Part shown: positions 46,633 through 59,700 of the stretch, piece by piece
How positions within the stretch are numbered: the stretch's first letter is position 1
Layout: each line of letters begins with the position of its first letter
NCBI GenBank assembly: GCA_036583965.1
Contig: JAZBQD010000015.1
Coordinates: forward strand, 68,108,830 to 68,172,829
Reading direction: 5' to 3'
Source: Prunella strophiata
Taxonomy: Eukaryota > Chordata > Aves > Passeriformes > Prunellidae
DNA length: 64,000 nt
The notes under the pieces: model-generated
Database searches by the model: none
What the model saw: only the letters and a program-made list of their open reading frames with translations
What the model was told of the DNA's origin: nothing
Position numbers and translations under genes: made by a program

Positions 46633-47057
46633 TGATGCCTTGGGAGGCTACCTGGAGCAGAGGCTGGACACTGTTAAAGGAATAAAGTAGGTATTTTTTT
46701 AAAGGCCTTCAAGGGATACACCTTGGGCAGTACAAGAGCCTGGCCATGGCTTTACCCAGGACAGACCCAAGACGGATACAAGATGGATGACCATGAGCTT
46801 TTACACTCTTAAAAGTTTTGGTCCATTGACATATTGGAGTTAATTGTCCAACTACAGCTTCAGGTTATGAAGTCCCATCCTCTCAATTTGCTCGCCTCAA
46901 TTTGCTGTTGTTTACACTTTTTGGGCCCAAAGCTGTAACGGTGTCCTTGGTTTTCAGGCTGGAAAAGGATTGTTCTGTCTAACTAAACTGTGAAGAGAAC
47001 TTCCTAACACTTTATATGAAGTTCAGAGTTACACACTAAGGCAGTACAGAATCTGGA
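46633..47057 (-). mobile_element. solo LTR of an avian endogenous retrovirus, minus strand
   Basis: A ~425-bp block matches, from memory, an abundant songbird LTR. Its plus-strand blocks in order are TGATGCCTTGGGAGGC, CCTGGAGCAGAGGCTGGAC, TGTTAAAGGAATAAAGTAGG, GGCCTTCAAGGGATACACC, TTGGGCAGTACAAGAGCC, AATTGTCCAACTACAGC, GGTTATGAAGTCCCATCC, TGTTTACACTTTTTGGGCC and AGGCAGTACAGAATCTGG. Read on the minus strand it would begin TCCAGATTC (a mutated TG start) near 47057 and end …GGCATCA near 46633. No internal retroviral sequence adjoins it, and I found no target-site duplication. The orientation is inferred from the position of the A/T-rich presumed 3' part. Confidence 0.7.
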
Positions 47058-48135
47058 AAATGTGAAAACTAAAATTTAAGGCATCAGTATGACACAGCAA
47101 TATCTGTGCTGCAGTGGGTTCCAGAAATCTTATAACAGACTTCACTTGGGAGCTTTCCATAAGAGAAAACAGAGAGTGAAACTGTCTCCTTACATTGGTG
47201 TTACCCTAATGGAAGCCACATTTTTCTCAGACTCTCCAGTAGATACCAAACAGAGGGAATTATCACTTCAGCATCTTGTGGAGAACACCAAAGTTTTATC
47301 TCTCTTCCGCTGTGCTTTTGCTTGGCTACATTGCTTTCCAACCGCCCTGGCTGGACTGGACAATATAATTCCCACTGTTCAAAGTCCCCTTGGTCCTGAC
47401 ACCTTTATTTCTGCTGGCACACTCAGTGCTTGACTAGAAGTTTGGAATCTACCCTCGCTTGCTGATATAATATGTCCCCAGAAAACTTTCTTGCCTTCAT
47501 TCTCTCATTCATGAAACTGGGATCATTAATGGATTCCAGATATGCCATTCTTGGAAACACGGTCTGGATGACAGCTGCTGTTAGGATAGAAGGCTAAACA
47601 TACATAGGGCACATGACCAAAAAAGCCAAAACTCTTTGAGAGATATTCATCACCAAACTGACCATGTTTGAGAGGAAGGCATCCAGATTTCAGAGCAAGC
47701 AGAGAACATCCAAGAGGTTTTTGACAAAAGAAATCAGCATAAAGAGAGGTATAAATGAGGCAAGAAAATCCGTAGCTCTGGGTAGATACACTGGAGTGGC
47801 AGTGGACTGGCACGGAGTCATGGTCTGACTGAGCATTGCCAGCTGCCTCCTCATTGCACTGCAACCCTACAAAGGGATAGAAAGGAGCCCTCCCAAGCCT
47901 GCTGCATCTGGCTTGGTGCAGGCAGCATGTGAGACCCCCATCCTGAGGTGCCTGGTGTTGTGGGGACTTTCTCAGTGTTGTGTACATTGGCAGGCTCTGA
48001 GGAAGCAACATGAGCAGCAGCTGGGCTGGAAAGATTTACAGGGTCATGAGAAAAAGATTATATGGGGTCACTATTCCTCCCTGAAAAGGGGAAAGAGTCC
48101 TGGAACCCAAGCGTGCTGAATGTGGGGAAGAGGAA
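47058..48135. other. GC-richer kilobase with two open frames, identity unknown
   Basis: Directly right of the LTR lies a kilobase of higher GC with two fairly long frames on opposite strands: plus 47089-47433 (114 codons) and minus 47526-48011 (161 codons, true ATG). The second is the longest in the window; its product is rich in Ser, Cys, His and Pro and has no repeated motif, signal peptide or domain I can name. No polypurine tract adjoins the LTR on this side, so it is not obviously retroviral interior. It could be an unrecognised old repeat, a long non-coding RNA exon or chance. Confidence 0.25.
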
Positions 48136-48829
48136 GGTAAAGTTTTTTGGGGATTAGTTCTATAATAATGTCAAGAAATTCATTGTCAACAGTTTTAAAT
48201 GTCTAGTATAATGATTTATTTGTTTCATTACTAATGTTGAATGCATAGTTCATTGAATGCCAGTTAATTACCAGTCTTAAATTAACCTGTATCTTGCTTC
48301 AATCATAATTTGAATCACACTAAAGCAGATATTATTCTGATTTTATGGGTGAAGCAGAAGTGGTGAGAACAGTAAGAGGAAAAGTGTCCAGAGACTGGTA
48401 CAATACAGAGAGTAGGTTACCTGTAATTCAAAACCTTACTCTGTTTCCCATGCTTGTAGATAATATCAGTCAGGAGTAACAGAAGTAATTTAAATTAGCT
48501 TGTTCAATGCCACAATATGGTTGACAAATTCAAGATGTACTGACTCCACAGCTTTGGAAAGATCACCTCCAGACACATATTTGTACACAGACTATTCCTT
48601 CACAAGGACAAATACAAGGAAAGAAAAAAAAAAGAAAAGTTTATCAACAAGGGTCAAGACATTTGTCTGTAGAGACTTCAGCTACTCCTCCACTCCCCAT
48701 AAAAGAAGCTGTAAAAGAAAACTGCCCAGGAACATCATGAACAATTTGCAATAGACAAGAATTTTTGGAAGTCTTCAACTAATCATGCAAATAAGGTGGG
48801 GTTATTTTGTTTGGACTATTTTGCTTTTC
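48136..48829. other. unassigned sequence
   Basis: No gene or repeat recognised. The frame at 48500-48754 includes an A-run-derived lysine string near 48622-48637. Confidence 0.55.
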
Positions 48830-48852
48830 TTTTTTTTTTTTTTTTTTTTTTT
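48830..48852. repeat. poly-T run (23 bp)
   Basis: Twenty-three consecutive T bases. Read on the minus strand this is a poly-A tail following about 230 bp of GC-richer sequence (48853-49090), so a retroposed transcript fragment is possible. I cannot identify a parent gene and see no matching flanking repeat. Confidence 0.9.
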
Positions 48853-49329
48853 CTGTTGGGAGCAAGAGGGAAGGCCTTCAGCTTCTTCACTGACCTCTCT
48901 GAATGATCAAATGAAGTCTGGATGTCATATGACAACATCCAGCTGTAGAAGACTAGAATGTCAGAAGACTTCAAAGACACAGCTAAGAGAGCACCTATCA
49001 AGAAACTTGCTTGATGAACTTCAGCAAGAAAATAGGGGATCAGAGACCTGCTTTGGATCCAGCAGATCAAACTTCTATTAATTACCCACTGTGACCCAGA
49101 ATAAAAATATATATCAGCTGTGATCTAGATAGGATCAGACACCAATATCTATATATGGGCACACAGGCATAAAATTTGTCACATAGTTTTAATAATTTTA
49201 AGTAGTGATACATAAATATATTATAATGAATTTTCCCATCCCTCCTATTTAGGCTTCATAATGCTAAACACACTGTTTATCACTAAAATTATAGGCTACT
49301 GTGTCAGTCTCCCTCATCTGAATCTGTAG
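48853..49329. other. unassigned sequence right of poly-T run
   Basis: The first 230 bp could be the body of a retroposed RNA on the minus strand ending in the poly-A of 48830-48852, but no known gene is recognised. It contains an imperfect inverted repeat, CTGGATGT…ACATCCAG, at about 48918-48942, with a GTCATATGAC palindrome inside. The rest is AT-rich. Confidence 0.4.
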
Positions 49330-49452
49330 TGGTGATGCACTTCATGCACATGGTGTAGCCACTGGGGATGGTGCTGTGCTGGGCCAGGGGTTAGGACTCA
49401 ATGATCATTGAGGATCTCTTCCTACTCAACTTATTCTGTGGCTCTGTGCTTC
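49330..49452 (+). mobile_element. CR1 LINE 3'-end remnant
   Basis: GTAGTGGTGATGCACTTC (coding end), then GTGCTGGGCCAGGGGTTAGGACTCAATGATC, GAGGATCTCTTCCTACTCAAC and TTATTCTGTGGCTCTGTG, in CR1 tail order. About 120 bp survives. GGTTAGGACTCAATGATC corresponds to the GGTTGGACTCRATGATC tail of the 19.4-kb copy, so the two may belong to related subfamilies. Confidence 0.85.
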
Positions 49453-52400
49453 CATGACAGTCAAATTTTTCAGTGTTAGATTAGTCTTGCTAAAAACTGA
49501 GAGTTTGCAGACACTTTGATAGGGCACACATTAACCTACACTCTAATGTCCAGCAGTATTACCAAAATAAAATAGAATAGACTACAGCTCATAAAAAGGT
49601 AGGCTTTGAACTGACCTGTAGACTATAAATTATCTACCCTTAACTTGTTTCTGTTAACTCCCTTTCAAATCACAATTTTCTTGGCAATAAGCCTGACACC
49701 CACTCACCACCCCCCTCAATGTACAAAACATTATCAGTTTTTTGAAGAATCACCAAGCAGCTCATTTAATGTTTCTTTCAAATAAATATGTTATTTGGTA
49801 ACAGCTAACATATTATAAGAAACAAGACTGAAGTTTGATAACAACATGATGAAAGAGTAAATAGCCTGTGGGCACAGCAATAGAAAAATGATTTATATCT
49901 CAGCAATCCATGATGAAATAGGAAAGAAAAATGCATTGGAAGTCAGCATGTAACAGTGTCTGGAATTGAAAAGAAACATGATAAAGTCATTTACACTGGA
50001 ATACATTGACTAAGTCTCTCTGTATCAGGTCAAGCCATCTCATTATGAAATGGAGTACATCAAAATTAGAGCATTAGAAAATTTGATTGACCCAAATATC
50101 CTGCTAAGCTATTTGCCTCCCACAGTCTTTTCTCTCCACTAAATTTCTGAATATTTTACTTCATTGCTTCTGTCCCTCCACCTGCATAATCTGTTTCCTC
50201 ATTGATCAGTACTGCCTACACTCAGGCTTTTGCAGCACCTGGCAATCTCAAGATCACACTTCTGAAAGTCACCTGAAAGGTCAGGGGCACAGCACCACTC
50301 CTCTGTATCTAGCTTCAATAGATCATTTAGGAAAGGTCATTACTGTCATGAAATAGAATCATGCAATCTCGAACTTTAAAGACATCAGAAGAAGAAGCAC
50401 TACAGTTTGAAGTAAAAAAAAAAAAAAACAAAAAACAAACAACAAACAGTGATGGAAGCTGCTGAAAGCATTTTTAAAGCATTTAAGTGGTGCAGAAAAG
50501 GGAAAATCCACTTTTCTAGTTAGACAACGGATAGATAATGTGAGAAAGGATGGATGTAAATGGACTTTGCAATAGAATCTGTAATTCTGCTAAATGCAAC
50601 ATTCAGAAGTGGAAAAAAAAATACCAACACCATTACTATAAAGAACTTCTGAAGAAATTTTGCAAACTTTTGCCATCAACAAAGCAAATTTCTTTATTGG
50701 AGCAGAAAAAGTTAGAAGTGGCAGATTTATTTTTGATACAAGGAACTAATAACCTAGGAGAAAACTATGTGGAAATCTGTTGTTAGGCACAAGCTACAAG
50801 GAAGTGGCTACAAGGAAGTGAATGTGTAAGTATCTCTATATTTATGTTCATGAGCTACCTTAAAGTTACAGTAAGACCAAGTAGTTTCTGGCTCAGTGGA
50901 CTTATTCCACTTTGACTGACTTGTTGGATAAATATTCTGCTGGTTAAACAACACTGAGACCCATGCCAGTTTCCTTGACAGTAATAGCTAGTCCAGGCAA
51001 AAGGAAAAAAACAGAATTTGAGAGTACTTTTGTAACTAAATGTAAAAGTGGGGAATTAATACCAAAAGGACTAATTCCATTTTCACTGTGCCTATGAAAA
51101 TTTAGCATGGAAACAAGGCATGCAAAAGCTGCTTTCAGGCAAGGATAGTTGGAAGATAAGAGGAAGACATCTGGCTCAAGAATTTGCTGATAGACAAAAC
51201 AAAGAACAAAATCTCTGGGAGCTTGGGGTGGGATTTATGGTAATGGGCAACTTGTAAAATGAATGCAGCAACTGTATAAAAGCAACACACTTGTAAAATC
51301 ACATGTAAGACTGGAAGTATCGTCATGGGACCTCAGGCCTGAATAAATGAAAGCTCTTTAACAGAGCTTTAGTTTTGGACAGTCTTATTCTAATATTTTA
51401 GACATTTGGTAACACTTTTGACATAGGAGGACTTGGAACAGTGTCTTACTTATAGCAGAACTTGAAACAAACCACAGTTTATAACAAGGCCTAAATTCGT
51501 AACAACATTTAGAAATAAATTTCAGATAGTTTTTGTTTAATTTTACTTACTTCCTAAGCAAGAAAGGTTAGAAAAACTGCCACTATAGTACTTTTGTTTG
51601 TTCAGAGAGGTATAGCATTAACCTTTAACACAGTGTATCCTTTTTAATCACTAAGGTTGAAGTTATCTGTCTCCAAACCCTCACTAAACAGCCAGATACA
51701 CTAGCTGTATTAGCTATTTTTCTTATAAGAGCAACCTAGCAGAATATATTGGTCTATCTTTAAATGGCAAATGGCTTACTAGCAGTGAAATGGTCACCGT
51801 ATAAAAGCATAGCAGAACTCAGCACCTGAATGCAAGTGATTTTCTACTTCACAGCTTTTTCAATATTCTCTAGCTTGCCCAGAAGTGTGAAGTTTCTGAT
51901 GGAATTGGGGCATTAATTTTGTGGTGAACCTTTTTGTATGATCTAATAGTTCATAGAGCTCTAGTAAGCACAAGTAGGTTACTTAGGTAACAAAAGAGAA
52001 CTCTTCACACAGCTTTCATGCATCAGCATGTCAGCAGTAAAAAGAGGACTGCCAATAACAAAGTGGGAGAAACCTTGCTAAACTAAAAAAAAAAGGTGGC
52101 GCTAGTTGAATGCACAAGATAATGCAATTATGCTTAGAAATGATATAGAACACTTGTTTCTATGAAAGCTTATCTGTATTCTAATCAATAAATTAGTCAA
52201 AAATCATTATAAAATAAATTAATGTCTTCAAATATGGTCTACAAATTAAATATCAATTTCAATATAGAAATATGTAATTTATAAAACATCTTAAATATTA
52301 TAATATATCCAGCTTACTTTTGTAGATTGTAATGCATACAAAAGACTCTAGTATGGGATAATTAATTTTTCAACATAGTCTTAAAATGATTCTTAATTTA

Positions 52401-52724
52401 TAAAGCATTTACTGGAATTAGTAGGAATTGGAGTGCTGACAAAGAGGTAGATAAGTTATATTTTTCATGCAAATGCAAACTTGGGTCCTTATTGAGAGTA
52501 CAATGCTAAAACCGGGCTGATCAAGCTTAGTATAAAGTATTTTTCTGAAGATATTAAAACATCTTCTTGATCCTTGAATTCTTCAAAGGGCAGTAACATA
52601 CAGATCATTCAATCAAAAGAAGAGGAAAATCATTTCAGATTTATACTTTGGTAGGAACATCTTGTAAATTGCTGCTTCTGTCCTACTTCTGATAAGCACT
52701 TTGACATCCTTCATTCAAGACGAA
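49453..52724. other. unassigned AT-rich sequence
   Basis: No gene or transposon recognised. It contains a 15-A run at 50414-50428, with an A/C extension to about 50449, and a 14-bp tandem duplication at 50793-50820. The frame at 50550-50786 (78 codons, lysine-rich) has no motif pattern. Confidence 0.55.
50793..50820 (+). repeat. 14-bp perfect tandem duplication
   Basis: GCTACAAGGAAGTG occurs twice back to back. Each copy holds AGGAAGTG, an ETS-type core. It was probably created by replication slippage. Confidence 0.9.
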
Positions 52725-52752
52725 GATACAGATACAGATACAAACAGATACA
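52725..52752 (+). repeat. short (GATACA)n repeat
   Basis: Three tandem GATACA units (52725-52742), then AACA, then a fourth unit at 52747-52752. A small hexanucleotide microsatellite. Confidence 0.9.
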
Positions 52753-55700
52753 AAACTAGGCAATTAACCTTAAAAACACAAAACTCTAGAAGGAAACAAG
52801 TAAAAGTAAATACTAAATTTCAGAGATAGCATTGCTTGTGTATTCTTGAATGCATCTTTCAAATGCGAAGAGCTTTGGAGCAGCTGTTGTTCCATGTTTC
52901 CTTGAAGTAAAGTATTTTTAGCTGCCTCTTGTACCCTGACAATAGACTTAACCTACCAAATTACTCAGGTGTTATGTTGTTACCTCAGCATTGCTTGCCT
53001 TTGATGAAAAACAACGTGGTGCACAGCTTGTACATTTCTAAAATACATCTTGACTTTCCTATGTGATAAAATCATGGGCCTGAAGGGTAAAATAGTCATT
53101 GTTTCCTCACACACAGAGGAAGTCATTTTTGTTCACAGCATCTTATTTTCAGTGGACAGGATGTAGAAGAATAATTTACTGATACCTTTACTTACATCTC
53201 TGGTTAAAGTATTTCACTCCCAGAGCAGGGCATATAGTATTTCATAAAGCACAAATGATTTGATATTTCAGAACACAGTTCTGTGGCTGCTCAACACTAT
53301 TTTGGGTACTTGCAATAAATAATTCTCCTAGTCTGTGACAACAGAAAAAATGATGGCTTAGAATCAGTATTGCACAGCGTCCTGCTCCAGCTCAGCCAGA
53401 ATACACCATTAGAATTGAAATTCCTTGTTTGTATAAGGAGTAAGAAGGTAATAATTTGTCAAATTGTTGAGATTAGGATACGATTTTAAGGTAATGCATA
53501 CACGATTAAGCTCAATTTGAAAAACCAGGTAGAGAAGTAGTTATATGACAATTTCTGGAATATTGGAAACTGAATATAAATTTTCCAAACCAAAGTTACC
53601 AAACAGTAAAGAAAGATAACAGTTTTGATATTGTTCAAAGTTTCCAAGTTGCTTTTACAGTGGATATTTGGGGGAACTTTCTCTCAGGTACATGTGTTAT
53701 AAGTGCTGCACTTATATTGTTTGGCTTTTTGGGGTTTTTTTTTCCAATTATTTTCTTTGCTAAATTTGATTTTTTTTTTCTGTTTTCTGTCATGGAAAAT
53801 TTACCCACACCAATGGATGCTTTTCAAGACCTGTTATAATTGAATCAGTTTACCAATTACATTAGCCGAAATATCGTAATTTAAAACTAAATTCCACAGT
53901 TCACAAAAACCAAATTTCCATAAATACAAATCTCATCTGAGTTCTTAGTTGTACCAGTATATAGCTTTTAACTGTCCTTCTTTTATACTACTGTTTAAAA
54001 AAAGAGTGACAGAAACATTGGTCTTCATTCTGTAGTTTAGTAATGGTATAATTATTCAGGCATGACAAATTACCAGTGTTCATTAAGTTTATACACTGTG
54101 CATAGTTCTCTTATTTGACTTACCCTGGTGTGATTCTTTTCCAAAATGTAATGTCTGGCCTTTGTTAGCAATTTCTCCAAAAATAATTATAATATACTAA
54201 TATTAGTTTTTCAGCTAAAGGAAAGCTGGTTTATACTTATCAGAGGTAAGAAAATCTGCAGTAATTATAACTCTGCCATTGTAGTTAAGCAGATGTAGAA
54301 CACCTACAGCTCCTCCCAATGATTTCGTTGACAGCACAGTTCATAGATTTTTTCACACATACTCAGAGGATTTCAAAATTGCTTGTGAACTCTTGATTGT
54401 GATAGCTAATGGTGGTAGAGTGCACATAAGAATCTCTGTATTCATATGTGAATAGAAATGCTTTTGACACCTGACTGACAATATTTGTTCACTTTATTTT
54501 AGCAAAACCACAAGATTTTATTCCTACTCTAGTTCCCATCTTTTAGCCTCTCTTAATATTTGAAGAAGTTTTATCCACAGTGAACCTGCTGTATAGGATA
54601 ATGAATCAACCTTGCTTAAGATTGCATTTCAAACCAAAGTGCTTTTTCTGGACACAGGAAATGAAACAATTCTTGTGTTACAAGTATACAAGGTACACCA
54701 AATTCTTTTAAGGTATTAAATATTATTCTTCCTACTTCCAAGATATCCCTTCACTCTATTTGAAATTAGGATTTCAATGGTGTTTTAGTCTTATAAGTGT
54801 TTATTTGGCTTTCATGGAGTTTCTTATATATATTCCAACCTGCTCTGTAATTTGAAAGATTTTTCTTCTGCTGTTCAGAAAATTAGAAGAATCTGTAAGA
54901 AAAACAAAACAAGGTTGGGGATTTTTAAAATATTGAAGACCTATGAAGTATTATTGTGTACTGGTTGATGTATCACTACCTCTAATTCCAGAAGTGCAAT
55001 GACAATTACTCTCAGTTTGTGGTTAAATACAAATAAGAACATTTGGAGCAAGCATGGAAAAAAAGAAATAAGACAATTACAGAAATTAAATGAAACAGAG
55101 GAACAAAGAGAAAATATATTTTCAATAGAATTTTAGGAAGGTGATTCTTTGTTGATGTTTGAAACAGTATAGTGTTAAAAAGAACCTTTGACATACATCA
55201 GCTAAATTAGACTGGGATATTTATGGTGCAATAAACCTAACTACAAACAGGCATAATGAAACAGAAAGGTCAAGAGAACAGACAAGAAAAATTACTATAA
55301 AACTTGAAGATTTTCAAATAAATGTTGCATCCATTTGTTACTACCATTAAAAAAAGAAAAGAAGATGCATTTGGACTGATCTATATTTCATTCCTCCCCT
55401 TTCTCTGATTTTTTAATCCACTTTTGACATGGTACTCTGAAAAGATTTTCACCAGATCTTCTTCAAATATTTCCAGTCTAGGAAATATTTGAATAAGGAG
55501 TTTTTTATTTTCACCTTTTTGTAAGTTTTTTCTCATTCTCCTTTTCTTTTTGTTTTTCACCCAAATCACAGGCCACTATTCTCAATGTTTATAAAATTAC
55601 ATAATGTCATTTTATTTCAAATAAACAGAGCATATACACATATCAAGGCTCTGGTCTTTTGAACTTAGTATTAAAAAAAGCTATCTGCAGGAATAAACAT

Positions 55701-56680
55701 TTTTATAGAATACTTTTGGATCTACATACAAAAAATTCTGGAAACTAGCAAATCTGTTTTTCTAACACTTCACTCACTAAACTGTGAGGAATAAATGCAC
55801 CTCCTATAGAGAAGTGTTTTGAAATTCACAGTTCTGATCCTTATGCTCTTTTTTCATGTTTCATTCTTCTCCCCAACTTCCTTTAGTGTATTTTATATTT
55901 CCTAGAAAACAATTACAAGAAATTAGAAAAACAAATGTTCACAGAAGCAATTCTTTCTGTTAAAATTATGATATTATTTTTCATACTTGTTCACAGAAGC
56001 CAGGATCTCATTTAAAATTTACAGTATAATTGTCACTCATGAGATTATGCTAATGCAAATATTTCCTCCAGTGTTATGGTTAAGTTTGATTATTGCACCT
56101 CTCTGAACTCTTCCAAACAATCAGACAAAGTTATTCTGTGCATCATGTCTTATTCAACATATTTAGACTAGATGTTATTCTATCCATTCTCTTTATTTTA
56201 AACTTTCCACTCTAATAGCAGTCCCTGTTGAATGCTTAATTATGAACAAAAATTTCTATTCATGGCAATTTTATTCAAATTACTGATGCTGCAAAGTTTT
56301 ATCCACTAGTTTCAAAATCATTTAATAATTTCAATATTAGAAGGAACATCACTGCAGGAGATGTCTGATGACTTTGGGGAGATTACAGCACTCAATACAA
56401 TACATCTTGCATGACTTTCCATCTGAAGAGCTGCTCTGGATATTTGTAGCTGATAGAGCTTGCAGTTTCAGTGATTCAAGTGACCTTAGCTTCTGTGGCT
56501 CCAATACATTCTTAGTCTGCATTAAAGTACTTTGTGAAAAATGCTGCCTGTTAATACTGGAACAGTATTCAATCACTAGTATTGTTGCTGAAATGTCTTA
56601 GAGTTTTCTTAGATCTTAGAATCTGAGATAACATTTCTGTAAGTTTCTAACATAAAACCTGGATGGTTTTTTTTAATTTG
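52753..56680. other. unassigned AT-rich sequence
   Basis: Nearly 4 kb with nothing recognised. Overlapping 75-77 codon frames on both strands at 56349-56601 lie in a somewhat GC-richer patch but show no domain pattern. Other frames are about 60 codons. Confidence 0.55.
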
Positions 56681-56701
56681 TTTTTTTTTTTTTTTTTTTT
56701 T
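56681..56701. repeat. poly-T run (21 bp)
   Basis: Twenty-one consecutive T bases after TTTTTTTTAATTTG, followed by CCTTCCCAG. Pyrimidine tract plus CAG looks like a splice acceptor, but such words are common beside T-runs and no coding exon follows. Confidence 0.95.
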
Positions 56702-59700
56702 CCTTCCCAGAATATCAATATCAGTTTCTTGGAATGTGTTTTTGGTATGCAATTATTTACCATTTTAAAGGATCTTTTTGTTTGTTTGCTTAATTTAATG
56801 CCTCCAAGATAATTTTCATCCACAATTCAATGTTTCTTTTCCTAGGTAGGGTTGAACAGATGCATCTAAAGACTTTACTGAAGTACTCTTCAGTGTACTG
56901 AATTAGTACACAGTACATTTCTGGCATGCATATTCAAGTATATCAAATTATAAAATACTTTCTATAAATACATATATGGGTAATTTTAAAATCTGCTTCC
57001 CAGACAGTAAAACAATACGTTCAGTACGTGCAAAACCCGAATTCAGAAAAGAAATAAACATGGATGCAGTGAATTGGTTTCAGAACTGGAATGCATATTC
57101 ATCAGCATATTTTACAATATTCAAACATCCTACCATTAATCTTCACATTGATGAGCTGTCAGTCTAAGATCTGTAATCATAAACCCACTTATTTACATAT
57201 AAGATGGTATCTTATACAGTGTAAGTAAGACAGCTCCTGCATTTGTATATTTCCAACCCTTAATTTAAAAGCAATATATTGAGAAATATAGTAAAATTAT
57301 CAAAGCACCAATTTTCTTTAAATCCATTTTTGTAAAATGTTTTTTAATCAGGTCAGCTTAACTCTAAAAGACCACCTCCAAAAATTCCGCAGGTTTGCTG
57401 GTAGGCAACACTCTTCCTTGGACCTTCATGTCTCTAGTGACTGTACTATCTGGTTTGAACACCTTCAGTTGGAAGAAACAACTTAAAAAAACCCTCACAC
57501 AAAACAAAGGATGAGACAGACTTATAGGCTTAATGGGTGCCATGGACAAATTTTATTAGTGTTCCTTGCCTGACAATAATCCCTTGTCAGATTATTGGTA
57601 AATTCAAACCCAACAGAACTATTCTGCATGAACACTTTCAATAGCAGGGCATTTGGATTCTTGTTATTACAACTACAATGGCTTATTTATGACTCAAAAA
57701 ACTCAGAAAATGCCAAGCAACAAATAAATAACTTCATTGTGTTTAGTATCACGAAACTTTCAAAAGTTATATAATCAGTGGAAAATATACCAGGGAAAAT
57801 CACCAAAACAGCAATGCTCCAACCTTGCAGAAACAAGATTAAGTATTGAATTTTTACATGCTGCTCAAGAATGCCTAAACCCTCCTTTTCTAAGCTATAT
57901 TCCTTCCAAGGAACAGATATGATAAAAAGTGAAAGTGTCTCATAAGTTTAATTACTTAGCAACTTGTCCCAGTAATTATGTAGCAAATATTCTTTCAATC
58001 TTGCTCCTAGGCAAACCATTACAAGAGAAATACAGTCTGAGCATGAGAAGAAACCCGTGATCGACTATGTATTGAAGAAACTGTTCAAAAGGCTTCATCA
58101 GCTTGAGCCCTGCTGCCTACTTGGAGAGAGCAACATAAATAATCAGCGTAATTTTTTCCTCAGGTCACCAGCCTTTGTGCTCCAGCAAGACAGTTCTGAT
58201 TTGGGTGGTTTGTTGCATTTGAAACTTGAAAAAACAAGAATCCAAGCCTTATATAACAATTTGAACATGTAAGAAGGAGAATATGGGATAAACAGCCAGA
58301 AATGGAATCAATCATGGCATTTCTTAGAGTGCTCCAGCTTGCACAAATCACAGAGTACTAGATGCCTCAGATTCAGGAGAAACACTGAAAAGAATTTTTC
58401 ACTCTATGATAGGGATTTGTTTGCCAGTAGAGAAAGTCCAGTAGCTGAAGTTTAATATTTGAAGAGACATATGTTTAGGAACAGTTTTGGTTGAGTTTTT
58501 TTCTTGTGTTGACACTTCAGTGATGGTATTCCAAAGAGTTGCACTGCGTTTTTCCTTTCTATGAAATCCTGACATGTTCTGGATCTTAATGCAATTTTGT
58601 CCCCCTAAGTACCACAGATTAATTCATAACAGCTCAGGAAAAAATCCAGCACAGAAGACAGAGCTTTACTTTGAGAACCACCAACACAAGGTCCAGCTAG
58701 GACTGAATTTACCTATAATGGAAAGATATTTTTACAAATACAAAGCTTAAATTTCCTTGAATTTCAATGACAGCATGGACTAACAGTAAAGGTACTTTCT
58801 CTATGGTCAAAACTCATCAGAAAACACTTAAACAATAGTCAGGGCATCTCATTATTGGGAAGGTCACATTTTGAGTTGCATTCTTATTATCAAATACAAT
58901 ATAAAATGAAAATATATTAACAGAAAGTACATTTTCTCTCTGCTTCCAGTGGTAGAAAAAACAACTGATAAAAAGTGCTTTCATTAAGTATGCTACCAAG
59001 AGTTAAGATTACATGTGCTTATATTAAAATACTGTTGATTCAAAAGTATATGCTTGCACTTACTAAGAGGAGTAACTATTCCTACCTTTTTATCTATAAA
59101 GATGATGCTGAACATTTGTGCTGCAGCAGAGGAAAGGTGATTACATTTTGAAAGCTAATAATGTGCAGCTTCAAGCAACTAAAAAAATTCTATTGATATT
59201 TATTATTTGTTTTCCAGAGCTCTGTATCTTCTACAGTCCTTTTTCAAAACTGCAGATTATTTACACCACTTCCTGAAAATATTTACACAAAATTGGAAAG
59301 ATAAAAGAAAGAATTGAGATTTTTCTTTTATAAAGGGTTTTCTCCTGTGTACAGTCTTAATTTTTCAACAGCAAATCTTAAGAAGAAATGCATACAAAAA
59401 TCCCCACAAGCTTTTTTAATTCTCATGTACACCTGTCTCTCCATATGCACAACTATTGTAGCTCTAAAAATAATGCCTAGATAGAGCATTATTTTAATGT
59501 CAACAAGTAAAAAAGACATCAGCAGAATGAACTGTTTGTATCAGTAGATGCTGTTTACTGAGAGCGTTTTCTATGCGACAAATCCACGGCTCAAGTGAAT
59601 GGAAGGGTTACTTTTTTATTTCAGAGGTTTGGGCCATAGGAGGAATAGACTTGGCTTACACAAATGTGTAATAGTGTTTATTACCATTTTCAGAGGACTA

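Noticed and set aside
52725..52752. Regular GATACA units as a CRISPR-like array
   Set aside because: Units are six bases and contiguous, without spacers; this is a small microsatellite, and the DNA is from a bird.
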